34,448 nt of DNA from Calditrichota bacterium (GCA_024276455.1 JAJRXE010000091.1:1-34448), one strand, 5' to 3'; counted from the stretch's first letter, positions 1 through 9,122 are shown. The notes: generated from the letters alone by a model not told the origin. Program-made: numbers and translations.

Positions 1-3000
1 AAGACCAGTAATACAGGGGTCCCTCGGAGCGGTAGCCGTTGAAATTCCAGGCCACATCGAACCGCAGCAAGAATCCCAGAAAAATAATCCGGGCGCCCAC
101 ACCGTAACCACTGAGAATGTCGTCGAACTGCAATTGTCCCTGCGCATTGCGGGTAAATCCGCGGAAGTCCGAGAAATCCCACCAGTTTCCGCGGCTGTAC
201 CAGGCGCTTCCCACATCGTAAAACAGGGCACCGCGTACATTGAACAGAGAAATGGGCGGAAAACCGATTGTCAAATATTCAATCAGGGGGAAACGAAACT
301 CCATATTCATCAGGAAGAAGCGGTCGCCCACCCGATCGTAGTAGATCGCCCCCCGCAACGGGGTCACAAATTCCGAGAAGAACACGTCGTCAATCCGATC
401 CACCCGGATTCCGATCCGGTATTTGCGGTTGATCCAGTTGTCGATACCACCCAGGAAAAATTGTTGGGCATTTTTTCCGAAGCTGGCTCCGGCAGTTGCC
501 CGAAACGCGAAGCTGTACTGGGCACCCAGCTTGAAGTAACGCCGATAGTCAAACTTGATGGTCTGAAAATCGCGGCCGTCTTTGTTGTATTTGAAACTGG
601 AACGCAGGGTAATAATGTAGCGGGAACCGTCCACCGGCGCCAGAATGCCCCATCGGTAGCCCCACAGGACATTGTCGTGCACGTAATTGAGCTCCGGAAT
701 ACCGGTGCTGACTTTCTCAGTCGGCAAAGGCAGCTCCATATATTCCAGAAACACATTGTACCAAACCAGACTGAAATCCAACCGCTTAAAGCGGTTAAAC
801 GGATAGGAGGCATACCAGAAAGACCCAAAATTGCGGTAGCGGATCAGATCGTACCCGTTGCGCAGGAAGAAGTAAACCAGATGGTAACCGCCCACGCCAA
901 AATTAATGCGATGTTTCAAAAAGTAATAGGCGATGTTGAAGTCGCTGTTGCGTAGGTCAGCCACCAGGTTGGTGTTAATAATAATTTTATGATCGCCCAG
1001 CAAATCGCTGAACGCGAAATACGTATACCCCTGAAAACCGTAAAAGGTATTGTAACCGGCCACCCCGGTTACAAAATCGGGCGAGAACTTCAATTTGTAG
1101 CGGTGTCGCTTATAGTTGCCAAATTCGTCTTTCAACTTCTGCTCGGGCAGTTCCACGTTCCGGGCTGCTTTTTCCCTGGATCGCGGACGGTACTGCCCGA
1201 AAACGTAGTGACTGAAATCCGCCGGGGCTTCCCCTTTCATCTTTTTGGTGGTCTCCGTGGCGGTGGTATCCCCGGAGCTCTCTTCCCGCTGCGGTTCCCA
1301 GAACCGCGAATATACGGGAACCTCCGGACCACGGAGGTCCTGAACGTAACGGGTCGGACGCAACTCCACCGGTTCCACTTCCAGCGGATTGTTCATGAGG
1401 AAAATGTCGAATCCTCCTTTGTAGAAAGTGGAAAACACCATCTTATGAGCGCCACGGTCCCACCCAATCTGAAAAATTCCGGAAATAATATTGGTGACGG
1501 GGTAGTAATCTCCGGTTTCCAGATTCATCAGGTAAAGATTGAAGATGCCGTTTTCGTCGGAGGTGAAGGCAATTTTTTTGCCATCCGGAGAGAAAATGGG
1601 GGTGGCTTCTTCCCAGGGGGTATTGGTTCGGCGCTGCAACTGACCGGTTTGCAAATCCAGAATGTAAATATCGCGGTACTGGTAATCGAAATCGCTCATT
1701 TTAAAATCGGGGGGAATCTGAGAGGCGTCCAGATAGTCCTGGCGATCGGAAACAAAAGCCAGATAACGCCCGTCCGGCGACCAGGCGGGCTGATCGTCGG
1801 TGAAAATGTCGTTGGTCAGCTGCTCAATTTTTCCACTGTCGAGGTGGTAAAGGTAAATATCGCTCTGTCCGTCTTTGTTCCCCACAAAGGCAATTTTACT
1901 TCCGTCCGGCGACCAGGCGGTCGTAAAGGCGCCGTCCAGATTCTTCATGAGATGTTTTTCGATTTTCCCACTGCGAATGTCCACGATGTAAAGGGCATCC
2001 CAGGGACCGCTTTTAGCCGCCAGCACCAGCTTCCTCCCGTCGGGCGAGAAACTCATTCCGGGACGCAGAAAGTGCAGCTCTTCGAAACTCTCGGTCCGCT
2101 GTCCCCGGATTAACACCTTCAACTCCTTCCCATCGATGGCGGAAACCAGGTGAACCTCCTGATAACCGCTCTTGTCGGTGATGTAGGCAATCTTATCTCC
2201 CATGGGAGAAATGGCCGGGCTCACGTTCAGATAATTGCGCCATTTTTCGTGATTGGTAATCCGCTTGGCAATCTCGCGGGGCAACTTGCGGTCGGCGATT
2301 TCCGGGAGGTAAATTCGTTTCAAATAGGTGTGCCATTTCTCAGTAAAATCTTTGTAATCCAGCCCCAGGGTCGATCTCAACACCCGGTTAAAAGCTACTT
2401 TTCCGCGGGATTTGCTGAGAATCTCGCCAATTTTCTCCCGGCCGTACTTTTCGGCAATGAAGCGAAAGACCGAATTGCCTCCCTGATAAACCAGAAACCA
2501 TTCCAGGTACTGCAAAGGGGGAATGTAATTGTTCAACACCGCATCGCGCACAATCATGTCGGTCCGGATGTCCCAACCGACCGACTCGAATTCCGCCAAC
2601 CCCTCGGAAACCCACAGAGGAACCGGGGCCACTTCGCCCATAATCAGCGATTGCACCGATCCGCCGTAAAGCATGTCGTTCATCACGGCATGGACCAGTT
2701 CATGGTGAATAACGTGGCGAAACTGTTCGTACGAGCCCTCGAAAGGAACCACCACCCGGTTTTTGTACAACTCGGTGACCCCACCGATTCCCTCTTCCAG
2801 ATATTCAATCACCACATTGGTTTGCTGCCAGTCGTTGTGGGAATTGTACACAATAATCACCACCCGCTTGCTCAGCTTGTAATTAAAATCCCGACTGATC
2901 TGTTTATACGCTTTCTCGGCGGTCTCGGCAGTAAACTCGGCAATTTTTTCGCCTCCGGGATAATAGTAAATATCGAAGTGCTTGCTCTGAATGTAATACC

Positions 3001-3106
3001 ACTTGAAATTTTTATATTGAATTTTGTTCTTTCCGAACGACTGGGCCTGCACCGGGAGGAAGAAGAGGAAAACAAAGATGGGAAAGAGCAAAATTTTGAA
3101 TTTCAT
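1..3106 (-). CDS. Secreted zinc metallopeptidase / PD40 beta-propeller / BamA-like beta-barrel fusion (C-terminus cut by window edge)
   Basis: Starts at ATG 3104-3106, four bases after a perfect AGGAGG. The frame stays open to base 1, about 1035 codons. A signal peptide ends VQA|Q22, so the mature protein would begin with Gln. Residues about 30-250 look like a gluzincin (peptidase MA) domain with HELVH at 135-139 and a downstream SEGLAE (E168/E172) as likely third zinc ligand. Next come at least four WD40-like PD40 blades of TolB type (SPDGRKL, SPDGSKIAF, SPDGRYLAF, SPDGKKIAF), roughly residues 260-500. The last 450 or so residues are aromatic, alternating beta-barrel sequence ending in a BamA/D15-like stretch (GYGVGARI...LLRFDVAW). 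Probably only a few residues are missing. It is likely an outer-membrane protein with a periplasmic or surface protease and propeller. Substrate unknown. Domain identities are strong; the function is inferred. Confidence 0.85.
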   Translation of the reverse strand, partial: MKFKILLFPIFVFLFFLPVQAQSFGKNKIQYKNFKWYYIQSKHFDIYYYPGGEKIAEFTAETAEKAYKQISRDFNYKLSKRVVIIVYNSHNDWQQTNVVIEYLEEGIGGVTELYKNRVVVPFEGSYEQFRHVIHHELVHAVMNDMLYGGSVQSLIMGEVAPVPLWVSEGLAEFESVGWDIRTDMIVRDAVLNNYIPPLQYLEWFLVYQGGNSVFRFIAEKYGREKIGEILSKSRGKVAFNRVLRSTLGLDYKDFTEKWHTYLKRIYLPEIADRKLPREIAKRITNHEKWRNYLNVSPAISPMGDKIAYITDKSGYQEVHLVSAIDGKELKVLIRGQRTESFEELHFLRPGMSFSPDGRKLVLAAKSGPWDALYIVDIRSGKIEKHLMKNLDGAFTTAWSPDGSKIAFVGNKDGQSDIYLYHLDSGKIEQLTNDIFTDDQPAWSPDGRYLAFVSDRQDYLDASQIPPDFKMSDFDYQYRDIYILDLQTGQLQRRTNTPWEEATPIFSPDGKKIAFTSDENGIFNLYLMNLETGDYYPVTNIISGIFQIGWDRGAHKMVFSTFYKGGFDIFLMNNPLEVEPVELRPTRYVQDLRGPEVPVYSRFWEPQREESSGDTTATETTKKMKGEAPADFSHYVFGQYRPRSREKAARNVELPEQKLKDEFGNYKRHRYKLKFSPDFVTGVAGYNTFYGFQGYTYFAFSDLLGDHKIIINTNLVADLRNSDFNIAYYFLKHRINFGVGGYHLVYFFLRNGYDLIRYRNFGSFWYASYPFNRFKRLDFSLVWYNVFLEYMELPLPTEKVSTGIPELNYVHDNVLWGYRWGILAPVDGSRYIITLRSSFKYNKDGRDFQTIKFDYRRYFKLGAQYSFAFRATAGASFGKNAQQFFLGGIDNWINRKYRIGIRVDRIDDVFFSEFVTPLRGAIYYDRVGDRFFLMNMEFRFPLIEYLTIGFPPISLFNVRGALFYDVGSAWYSRGNWWDFSDFRGFTRNAQGQLQFDDILSGYGVGARIIFLGFLLRFDVAWNFNGYRSEGPLYYWS

Positions 3107-3293
3107 CGAACCTCCTAAAAACATTAAAACACCTTGTTTAAGTGTTTAAATCTAAATATTTTATTCCTCGACTACAATATTTTATGTTTTATTTTTTCAA
3201 ATAGATTACATATTTTTTCTTTCAAGTATGAAACCCTCAACAAGGATGCAGGGTTCCTGATTTTATCAGACAATTTTTACGGAGGATTCTTTC
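3107..3293. promoter_or_regulatory. AT-rich divergent intergenic region with two inverted repeats
   Basis: This 187-base AT-rich spacer separates the minus-strand peptidase/barrel gene from the plus-strand lipoprotein, so it must hold both promoters. I see two imperfect inverted repeats: AAACAC (3127-3132) with GTGTTT (3142-3147), and AACCCT (3232-3237) with AGGGTT (3250-3255). Either could be an operator or a 5' UTR hairpin. I cannot assign confident -35/-10 boxes. Confidence 0.35.
3111..3116 (-). promoter_or_regulatory. Shine-Dalgarno site of the peptidase/propeller/barrel gene
   Basis: Perfect AGGAGG on the minus strand, four bases before ATG 3104-3106. It fixes the start of a gene whose far end lies outside the window. 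Confidence 0.7.
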
Positions 3294-3686
3294 TTGAGTA
3301 TTGCCAAAATATTTTCGAATCCGTTTCCGAAAGTAGGAATCTTCCTTTTCCTGGCTGTGGGATTTCTTTCCTTTTTAAGTGGTTGCGAGAAGAAAACACC
3401 CGTTCCAGATCAGACACCCTGGCCGGCCATCGTGAAAGACCTCAAGGTCATTCAGGATTTGCGGGTCGCCGATTCCACCAAACGCAGGTACCTCGAACAG
3501 ACTTTGCACCGCTACGGAATAAGCACCCCGGAATATCAGCAATTCGTCAAAGAAATGAAGAAAAAATCCGCCGCCGAAGACATCCAGTTTTTGAAGTCTG
3601 TCGAGCGGCTCTTGCTGAAGGAAATGAAGGCGGAGGCCAAAAAGCAGGTGCCGAAGGTTCCGAAATCTCCGCCGCCGAAGCGGTAA
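3294..3686 (+). CDS. Small lipoprotein of unknown function
   Basis: 130 residues, starting at TTG 3294 with GGAGGA at 3281-3286, seven bases upstream. A basic N-terminus and hydrophobic stretch lead to a lipobox L28-S-G-C31, so it should be lipidated at C31. The mature part is short, helical and rich in Lys and charged residues (YGISTPEYQQF, repeated K/E runs) and ends in a Pro/Lys tail. The layout loosely resembles small Bacteroidota lipoproteins of the DUF4296 type, but I cannot confirm that. A longer overlapping frame exists, but only this one has an export signal and a Shine-Dalgarno site. It is one of only two plus-strand genes in the window. Function unknown. Confidence 0.7.
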   Translation: MSIAKIFSNPFPKVGIFLFLAVGFLSFLSGCEKKTPVPDQTPWPAIVKDLKVIQDLRVADSTKRRYLEQTLHRYGISTPEYQQFVKEMKKKSAAEDIQFLKSVERLLLKEMKAEAKKQVPKVPKSPPPKR

Positions 3687-3752
3687 CGCTTTTCCCTCCC
3701 GCAGCGCATTAAAAATGCCCCCCCGGCCAATTTCCCCGGTACCGGGTCAATT

Positions 3753-3786
3753 AAAAAAGCCCGGCGGGGAGGTCCCCAACCGGGCT
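3753..3786 (-). terminator. Rho-independent terminator of the fumarase gene
   Basis: Read on the minus strand, AGCCCGG (RC of 3780-3786) pairs with CCGGGCT (RC of 3758-3764) around a loop that itself contains a GGGGA/TCCCC pairing. A run of six T follows (3753-3758). It begins 20 bases after the fumarase stop. No T-run follows on the plus strand, so it serves the minus strand. A separate 12-base palindrome CCCGGTACCGGG (3735-3746) lies just beyond. Confidence 0.8.
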
Positions 3787-3805
3787 GAGGCTCCGAAGTC
3801 CCTGT

Positions 3806-5329
3806 TTATTTTTCCAGAAGCGATTTCAGCTTCTCTTTGGCCAGTTTTTCCACCTTTTCATGGAGCGAATTGTTGTGGCTGTCCATGGTGACCACCACCG
3901 GGAAATTTTCCACCTCGAAGTGCCAGACGGCTTCGGGACTGCCGAACTCTTCCAGGTACACCCCTTTCACCTTTTTAATTGCTTTGGCGTAAATCTGGGC
4001 CGCTCCGCCGATGGCATGGAAATACACCGCTCCGTATTTATTGCAGGCTTCCAGGGTGTTCTTGCCCATGCCGCCCTTACCGATTACACCGCGCAGATTA
4101 AAGCGGCGAATCACTTCCGCCTGGTACGGTTCTTCCCGGATGGAGGTGGTCGGACCCGCCGCCATCACTTTCCACTCGTCGCCCTCTTTTACAATCACCG
4201 GGCCGCAGTGGTAAATAATGCCGCCCTTAATGACGTCCAGGTCGCCGCCGTCGTAGAGGTAGCGGTGCACGGCATCCCGACCGGTAAACATGTCGCCGTT
4301 CAGCAGCACCACATCCCCCACTTTCAGACTGCGAATATCCTCTTCGGAAATCGGCGTGTGGAGCACCTTTACGTTCGAGGCATCGAAGGTAATCTCTTCG
4401 GCCAGCTTGGAGTAATCCACCTCGAACTCGCCCGGTTTCTGGTACAACCATTCCTTCACATTGCCTTCCAGGTCCAGAATGAATCCCCGTCGGCGATAGG
4501 CCCAGCACATGTAAGCAATGCTAACAAAATACGAAGCCGGCAACCGATTCAGGTAGTCAATCTTGATGCCACCCAGGGTAAACTTACCGCCGAATCCCAT
4601 GGGCCCGATTTCCAGCTCGTTGGCTTCCTGCATGATTTCCTGCTCCAAACGGGCGAGCTCCTCGTACTCATTAATGTCGTCCAGTTTACGCAGCAGTTGT
4701 TTTTTGGCCTGGGAATACCCGGTGGCGCGATCGCCGCCAATGCACACGCCTAAAAAGCCCGGACTGCACCCTTTCCCCTGCGCCTGCACCAGGGCGTCCA
4801 GAATTACCGCTTTTACGCCTTCCAGGTCGCGCCCGAATTTTTTACCGTTAATGGTGGCTGGCAATTTGTACTGGGAACTCATATTCTCGCAGCCGCCGCC
4901 TTTCAGAATCAGCCGCACGTCCACATCGTCGCCGCGGGTTTGTTCAAAATAAAACACCGGGCTCCCTTTACCCAGGTTGTTACCCGTGTTTTTCCCTTTC
5001 AGGGTGTCCACGGAATTTTGCCGCAGATAGCCCCGCTCGGTGGCAATCACCACCGCTTCTTCGGCCGCTTTCTGGAACAGTAATTGATCGTATCCAACCG
5101 GACATTTCACGTAAAAGGTAATCGTTCCGGTGTCCTGGCAGATGGGCAAAGAGCGTTTCTTCGCCAACCCGACGTTTTGAATAATCATATCCATGGCCAT
5201 CTCCGCCATGGAGCTTTTCGCTTCCAGATTCTTCTTTAAATTCAATACCTCTTCAACGTCCGGGGGTAAATAAGCCGAGGTTCTGCGAATTAACTCCAGC
5301 AAATTGTCCCGTAAAGCTTCGTAGTTCAT
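3806..5329 (-). CDS. Class I fumarate hydratase, [4Fe-4S], alpha and beta domains fused
   Basis: 507 residues, ATG at 5327-5329 behind AGGAGGAT. It catalyses reversible hydration of fumarate to malate in the cytosolic TCA cycle. The N-terminal alpha domain carries PICQDTGT (C64), GGGCENMS (C147), KGCSPGFLGVCIGG (C188, C196) and MCWAYRRRG (C275). Spacing in the FumA family suggests C64, C188 and C275 as iron-sulphur ligands. From about residue 324 the beta domain follows, with LHTPI, GDMFTGRDAVHRYL, YHCGPV, AAGPTTSIRE and GKGGMG. Total length matches single-chain FumA/FumB enzymes rather than split subunits. L(+)-tartrate dehydratase is a related alternative, but the fused form favours fumarase. 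It is monocistronic, with 386 bases upstream and its own terminator. Confidence 0.92.
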   Translation of the reverse strand: MNYEALRDNLLELIRRTSAYLPPDVEEVLNLKKNLEAKSSMAEMAMDMIIQNVGLAKKRSLPICQDTGTITFYVKCPVGYDQLLFQKAAEEAVVIATERGYLRQNSVDTLKGKNTGNNLGKGSPVFYFEQTRGDDVDVRLILKGGGCENMSSQYKLPATINGKKFGRDLEGVKAVILDALVQAQGKGCSPGFLGVCIGGDRATGYSQAKKQLLRKLDDINEYEELARLEQEIMQEANELEIGPMGFGGKFTLGGIKIDYLNRLPASYFVSIAYMCWAYRRRGFILDLEGNVKEWLYQKPGEFEVDYSKLAEEITFDASNVKVLHTPISEEDIRSLKVGDVVLLNGDMFTGRDAVHRYLYDGGDLDVIKGGIIYHCGPVIVKEGDEWKVMAAGPTTSIREEPYQAEVIRRFNLRGVIGKGGMGKNTLEACNKYGAVYFHAIGGAAQIYAKAIKKVKGVYLEEFGSPEAVWHFEVENFPVVVTMDSHNNSLHEKVEKLAKEKLKSLLEK

Positions 5330-5715
5330 GGTGTGATCCTCCTCGCGATTAAATTTTTTCTAAAATTAAATTAAGAAAAAATTCCTAAAATTCAAGAAAT
5401 GAAAACAATTTACGGGAAAGAAATTACCAGGCGCCCAGCGCCTGCCTTCTTTTCCCTCGAAGCAGCCGAACCGGTAGTCAACAAACCAGCAAGCCGGAAC
5501 AACCCGTTTTCCCATTTTGGCAAGTCCTTATTTTTAATAAAATTAAACCGTCTCATTTTTAAGGAACAAAATTCAATATTTCTTGACTCATTTTCCATCC
5601 TTTCATTAAAAAAACGATTCCGGCGCAAAGACGGGAAGGTTTCGCGTTTTTTGAAAAACATTTCACAGTGTGACGGGTATGTCGCCCGGGCCGTGAAAAC
5701 GACTGCGCCGGCCGC
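5330..5715. other. 386-base intergenic stretch without a convincing gene
   Basis: This AT-rich spacer lies between the last gene of the T9SS-linked cluster and fumarase. Short ORFs on both strands have no recognisable sequence and no good start sites. It must contain the fumarase promoter; the AT-rich 5345-5400 part is the likely place, but boxes are weak. Visible structure: a 7-bp stem CAGGCGC-CCA-GCGCCTG at 5428-5444, and an 11-base palindrome TCACAGTGTGA near 5665. Neither is followed by a clear T-run. Confidence 0.5.
5428..5444. repeat. Perfect inverted repeat (7-bp arms, 3-base loop)
   Basis: CAGGCGC CCA GCGCCTG is a strong GC hairpin on either strand. On the minus strand it is followed by GGTAATTTCTTTCC, a weak U-rich tail. 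It could end read-through from the PorV-like gene 270 bases upstream, or be a regulatory structure before fumarase. Confidence 0.4.
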
Positions 5716-6621
5716 TTACAGATTAAACGCCACCGAAAAACGGTGCCCGTTGCCCAAATCATTGCTAAAGGGACTCAAACTGTAATCCAGACGGATGCCG
5801 GAACGAAAGAATCCCAAACCGAGGGTCCAGTTGCGGGAATCCATTCCGTTCAACCAACCGCCTCGCAGCGCCAGATGCCGAAACAGTAGCAATTCCATTC
5901 CCAGATGGGTTTGCAGGGTTTCTTCCAGCGGTTTCAGCAGATCGAGGGCCAGATTGGCGGTAAACGTCGGGGTCCGAAAGCGAACGGGCAGGAGGACTCC
6001 CAACCGCACCAGGGCGGGCAGGCGGGTCTCTTCGGCCAGAAGACGATTCATTTTGCCACCATTCTGGAACACCAGGGCCACCCGGGCATCGTTAAATGGC
6101 AAACGGTAGTTGGCACCCAGATCGATCGCAAAACCGTTGGCGTTTTCAATAAATATTTTCTCGTACAAGTACTTTACCGTTACTCCCAGCGAGAAATTCT
6201 CTTTTAGCAAACGGGAGTAACTAATTCCCAACGAGAGGTAATTGGCCGAGGTTTTTTCCAGCGGCTGCGGCGTGGGCGTGGAACGCACCGCAATGTCGCC
6301 AATGTTAAAGCTGTACACATGAAATCCCCACACGCCCGCACCCTGTTTTAAGGCCAGCGCGGCAAATTCTCCCCGAATTCCCTGTACCCACTCGGTGTGA
6401 TTAAAAATTACTTCCGAGGAAGACGTTTGGTTTAATCCGGCGGGATTCCAATACGTTGCCGCCGCCCCACTCGCCAGAGCGGTGTACGCTTCGCCCATTC
6501 CGGTTGAACGGGCATCGATGGGAATTTTCAAAAAAGAGAGCCCTGTGGAACCGGCATCGCCGGCCAGCAAGGCCTGGTTCAAAAGACCCAACAACCAAAA
6601 CAATGCAACTAACTTTCTCAT
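5716..6621 (-). CDS. PorV/PorQ (UPF0164) family outer-membrane protein, copy 1
   Basis: 301 residues, start 6619-6621 behind GAGGGAT. The signal peptide ends near ALLA|GDAG. The family signature is clear at residues 27-63: FLKIPIDARSTGMGEAYTA, then ASGAAATYWNPAGL. The rest is a FadL-like 14-strand-type barrel of alternating residues ending in Leu. PorV is the outer-membrane shuttle that collects T9SS cargo from the SprA channel and passes it to the attachment complex. Other members of the family have unknown roles. It is the last gene of a same-strand run starting with sprA and lies 49 bases behind a second family member. Specific PorV function is an inference from context. Confidence 0.85.
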   Translation of the reverse strand: MRKLVALFWLLGLLNQALLAGDAGSTGLSFLKIPIDARSTGMGEAYTALASGAAATYWNPAGLNQTSSSEVIFNHTEWVQGIRGEFAALALKQGAGVWGFHVYSFNIGDIAVRSTPTPQPLEKTSANYLSLGISYSRLLKENFSLGVTVKYLYEKIFIENANGFAIDLGANYRLPFNDARVALVFQNGGKMNRLLAEETRLPALVRLGVLLPVRFRTPTFTANLALDLLKPLEETLQTHLGMELLLFRHLALRGGWLNGMDSRNWTLGLGFFRSGIRLDYSLSPFSNDLGNGHRFSVAFNL

Positions 6622-6670
6622 ATATCCCTCAACATTTTCTACTGTGACCCGTCATTTTTCTTGCTAATCT

Positions 6671-7606
6671 TTAAAATAAAAACGTCCAGGTAAAAATGTG
6701 GCTGGCACCTTCGTCGATAATGGAACTGGTAAAACCGTAATCCAGCAGCGCATGAATCCCGAAGCCGGTTTTAATTTCCACCCCACCGCCAACGGTGAAA
6801 TGATCTTTATCGTACCCCACGCGCAGCGCCGCCATGGGCACCCGGGCTTCCAGACCAATGTGGTGAGCCTTCTCCCCTTTGTTGCTCCACTCAAAATCGT
6901 ACGCCAGCCGCAACCAGCGCCAGGGCGAAACGGCGTACAGTCCCAGGCGATTGGAAAGCGGGAAACGGTTGACGATGGTCATTCCCCGTTCGAAAATTTT
7001 GTCGGAATTGGATTCCAGTTTCCCGTTAATATCTTTGATCTGGTATCCCAGCGCCAACCAGGAAAACGCCTTGAAAAAAATACCCACATCGCCGCCCAAT
7101 CCCTTCCCGGTGTAGTCGAAACTGCCGTCCGGTCCGCTTAATTTTTCCAGCAAGTATTTGGCAGAAAGCCCAATGGAAAGGCGGTTTTTCAGAAATTCCA
7201 GTCCAAAGGAAAAATAGAAAGCGTGTAAACCGTGTGAGATTTCACCGGTACGCACTCCGGACGAATTGTAGGCGGAAATGTCCTTTACGCCGCTGTAAAT
7301 CCAGCCCAGAGCAATGCCGGCACTGGGCCGAATTGGGGTTGCGAACCCGATGTAATTGAATCGCCTATCCAACGACAGGAAGCTGTAGGAGAGGTTCACC
7401 TGCCGCTGGTTTAAAAAAGGCAAGCCGGCCGGATTGTAAAAAAAACCCAGACCATTGTCGGGCGAAGCAACCTGAGCGTTTCCCATGGAAATTCCCCGGG
7501 CACCCAGACCAATTCGTAAATAAGAACCGGCAAATCCGCCATTTCCTTCCGCCCAGAGGGAGGCACTATATACGATTATAATGAGCAAAACGGTTGTCCA
7601 TCTCAT
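6671..7606 (-). CDS. PorV/PorQ (UPF0164) family outer-membrane protein, copy 2
   Basis: 311 residues, start at 7604-7606 behind AAAGGA, only 13 bases after the cargo-like gene upstream. The signal peptide ends LWA|EGN. It carries the same N-terminal signature as its neighbour, YLRIGLGARGISMGNAQVA then FFYNPAGL, followed by amphipathic strands and a terminal Phe (FTWTFLF) typical of outer-membrane barrels. The two neighbours differ too much to be recent duplicates. Placement directly behind a protein with a T9SS-type sorting domain suggests a role in cargo handling, but a general barrel role cannot be excluded. Confidence 0.83.
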   Translation of the reverse strand: MRWTTVLLIIIVYSASLWAEGNGGFAGSYLRIGLGARGISMGNAQVASPDNGLGFFYNPAGLPFLNQRQVNLSYSFLSLDRRFNYIGFATPIRPSAGIALGWIYSGVKDISAYNSSGVRTGEISHGLHAFYFSFGLEFLKNRLSIGLSAKYLLEKLSGPDGSFDYTGKGLGGDVGIFFKAFSWLALGYQIKDINGKLESNSDKIFERGMTIVNRFPLSNRLGLYAVSPWRWLRLAYDFEWSNKGEKAHHIGLEARVPMAALRVGYDKDHFTVGGGVEIKTGFGIHALLDYGFTSSIIDEGASHIFTWTFLF

Positions 7607-7619
7607 AAATTGTTTTCCT

Positions 7620-9122
7620 TTAATTAATGACTACAATTTTACCCCAGGTTACTTTATCCTGAATGTGGGCGCGAAAAAAGTACACCCCATTGTCCACCAG
7701 GCGTCCGTTACTATCTCTCCCGTCCCAGGCAAGGGAGCGGTCTGAACCGGGGGAAACGGGACCGGCCTCGGTTTTCGTCAGGGTAACGACTTTTTCCAGC
7801 GCAAAGTTAAAGATTTCGATTTCCACGGTGGTGGGAGCCGAAATATCGTACTGGAAACGGATGTAATTTCCCCGCGCCGGAGAGAACGGATTCGGATAGG
7901 CGTACACCGCCGGATCGGTTCGTTCGGTGGTGGAAACAAAACTGCGAAAGATGGTCCAGGTAAAGCCGTTGTCCGCCGTCATGGCCAGTCCGTCGCTGCT
8001 CCCCACCCAGAGCCGATGTTGAACGCCCTGCAGCGGCGAGGTGGCGACGGAATAGAAATAATTGGTCAACAACTGTTCGCCGGTTTGACTGTCCACGATG
8101 GCGGGAAACTGGTACCAGCTTTTACCGCCGTCCACCGATTTAAAGACGCCTTTTTCGGTGGCCACGTAGGTAACGGAATCGTAAAAAGCAATATTGCGAG
8201 GGAAAGCGCCGTCGCTGAGTTCCTCTTTCAGGCAGATTTCCCAGGTTTGTCCGCCATCCGGAGTTTTACTGATGGCAAAATATTCGTTGCCTCCGGTGGG
8301 CAGGGTTGCCGCCCACACGCTGCCGTCCCAGGGATTATAGGCCAGGGCAATACACCAATTCCCGGAAATCCCTCCCGGTTCCGGCTCGCCATTCTCCACC
8401 CGAAATCGGGTCCAGGTTTGCCCACCGTCGATGGATTTGCTAATTCCATCTGCGGTGCCCACCCAGATGTTCCCGTTTTCCGCCATGACGGCGAAGCCCC
8501 GATGGTTGAGGTAATCCAGCGCGCTGAAAGGTTTGCCGTCCGTGGTTACCACCTCCCAGGTCTGTCCTCCGTCCAGGGAACGCCGGATTCCCCCTCCAAA
8601 GCTGGCAATCCAGATCTGATTGTCCAGAAAGGCAATGTCGAAGGTTACGTTTTGCACTGCCGTGGTGGTGGGACGCTTTCCGTTCAGGGTGTCGTCGCGG
8701 GCATCCCGGGGCTGGGGAATGAAAACCCATTCACTGCTCCCGGGAGGCAGGTACCGTAACCCACCGCCAACCGCCAGGCTTTGTCCCTCTTCCACGGTGG
8801 TGTCGTAGGCGGTGGCAATCCAGATGGTGCCGTCCGCCGCGACGGCCAGCGCAGATATTCCGCCTTTGCCGCCGTATTCCGTGGGAGTAAAATTCTGCCA
8901 GCTGCTTCCAAGGTCCCGGGTAACGCTTAAACCGAAGCCGGTTGCCGCGTAAAGTACCCCGTCCTGCCAGACCAGATCAGTCACTCCATTACCCACCAAT
9001 CCGTTGCTATCCGGTTCCTCCTGGAACAGTTTAAAATTGGTCATTATTTGGGAAACGGCGGGACTGTGCACCCACAGCAGCACTCCCAGCGTCAAATAAA
9101 TCAGATTGCGAGTCGCTTTCAT
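7620..9122 (-). CDS. Secreted Asp-box (BNR) beta-propeller protein with FlgD/T9SS-type C-terminal sorting domain
   Basis: 500 residues, start 9120-9122 behind GAGGAAA. The signal peptide ends AVS|Q25, giving a predicted N-terminal Gln. Five clear Asp-boxes mark propeller blades: SLDGGQTW (182), SIDGGQTW (230), TPDGGQTW (287), SVDGGKSW (329) and TADNGFTW (382), plus a degenerate one at about 68. Residues 407-500 form an Ig-like C-terminal domain: YAYPNPFSP, AWDGRDSNGR, DNGVYFFRA, ending GKIVVIN. This is the pattern of FlgD-like type A sorting domains that target proteins to T9SS. The propeller resembles sortilin/Vps10 or sialidase-like repeats with no visible catalytic set. It probably sits on the cell surface or is released. 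It lies 22 bases behind a lipoprotein gene. Confidence 0.85.
   Translation of the reverse strand: MKATRNLIYLTLGVLLWVHSPAVSQIMTNFKLFQEEPDSNGLVGNGVTDLVWQDGVLYAATGFGLSVTRDLGSSWQNFTPTEYGGKGGISALAVAADGTIWIATAYDTTVEEGQSLAVGGGLRYLPPGSSEWVFIPQPRDARDDTLNGKRPTTTAVQNVTFDIAFLDNQIWIASFGGGIRRSLDGGQTWEVVTTDGKPFSALDYLNHRGFAVMAENGNIWVGTADGISKSIDGGQTWTRFRVENGEPEPGGISGNWCIALAYNPWDGSVWAATLPTGGNEYFAISKTPDGGQTWEICLKEELSDGAFPRNIAFYDSVTYVATEKGVFKSVDGGKSWYQFPAIVDSQTGEQLLTNYFYSVATSPLQGVQHRLWVGSSDGLAMTADNGFTWTIFRSFVSTTERTDPAVYAYPNPFSPARGNYIRFQYDISAPTTVEIEIFNFALEKVVTLTKTEAGPVSPGSDRSLAWDGRDSNGRLVDNGVYFFRAHIQDKVTWGKIVVIN

Noticed and set aside
134..3118. Three long plus-strand ORFs end to end
   Set aside because: They are in the frame exactly antisense to the peptidase/propeller/barrel gene, whose minus-strand translation is rich in family motifs. 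Their own protein sequence has no recognisable pattern.
3134..3712. 192-residue plus-strand ORF overlapping the small lipoprotein
   Set aside because: No export signal, poor Shine-Dalgarno and Arg/His-rich composition typical of a shadow. The other frame has a lipobox and a proper ribosome site.
5660..5675. CRP-type operator
   Set aside because: The 11-base TCACAGTGTGA has its arms in reverse order to the TGTGA-N6-TCACA consensus and no spacer, so it is not a CRP site.
5399..5785. 128-residue plus-strand ORF in the gap before fumarase
   Set aside because: No ribosome site, no recognisable sequence, and it runs into the coding region of the PorV-like gene on the other strand.
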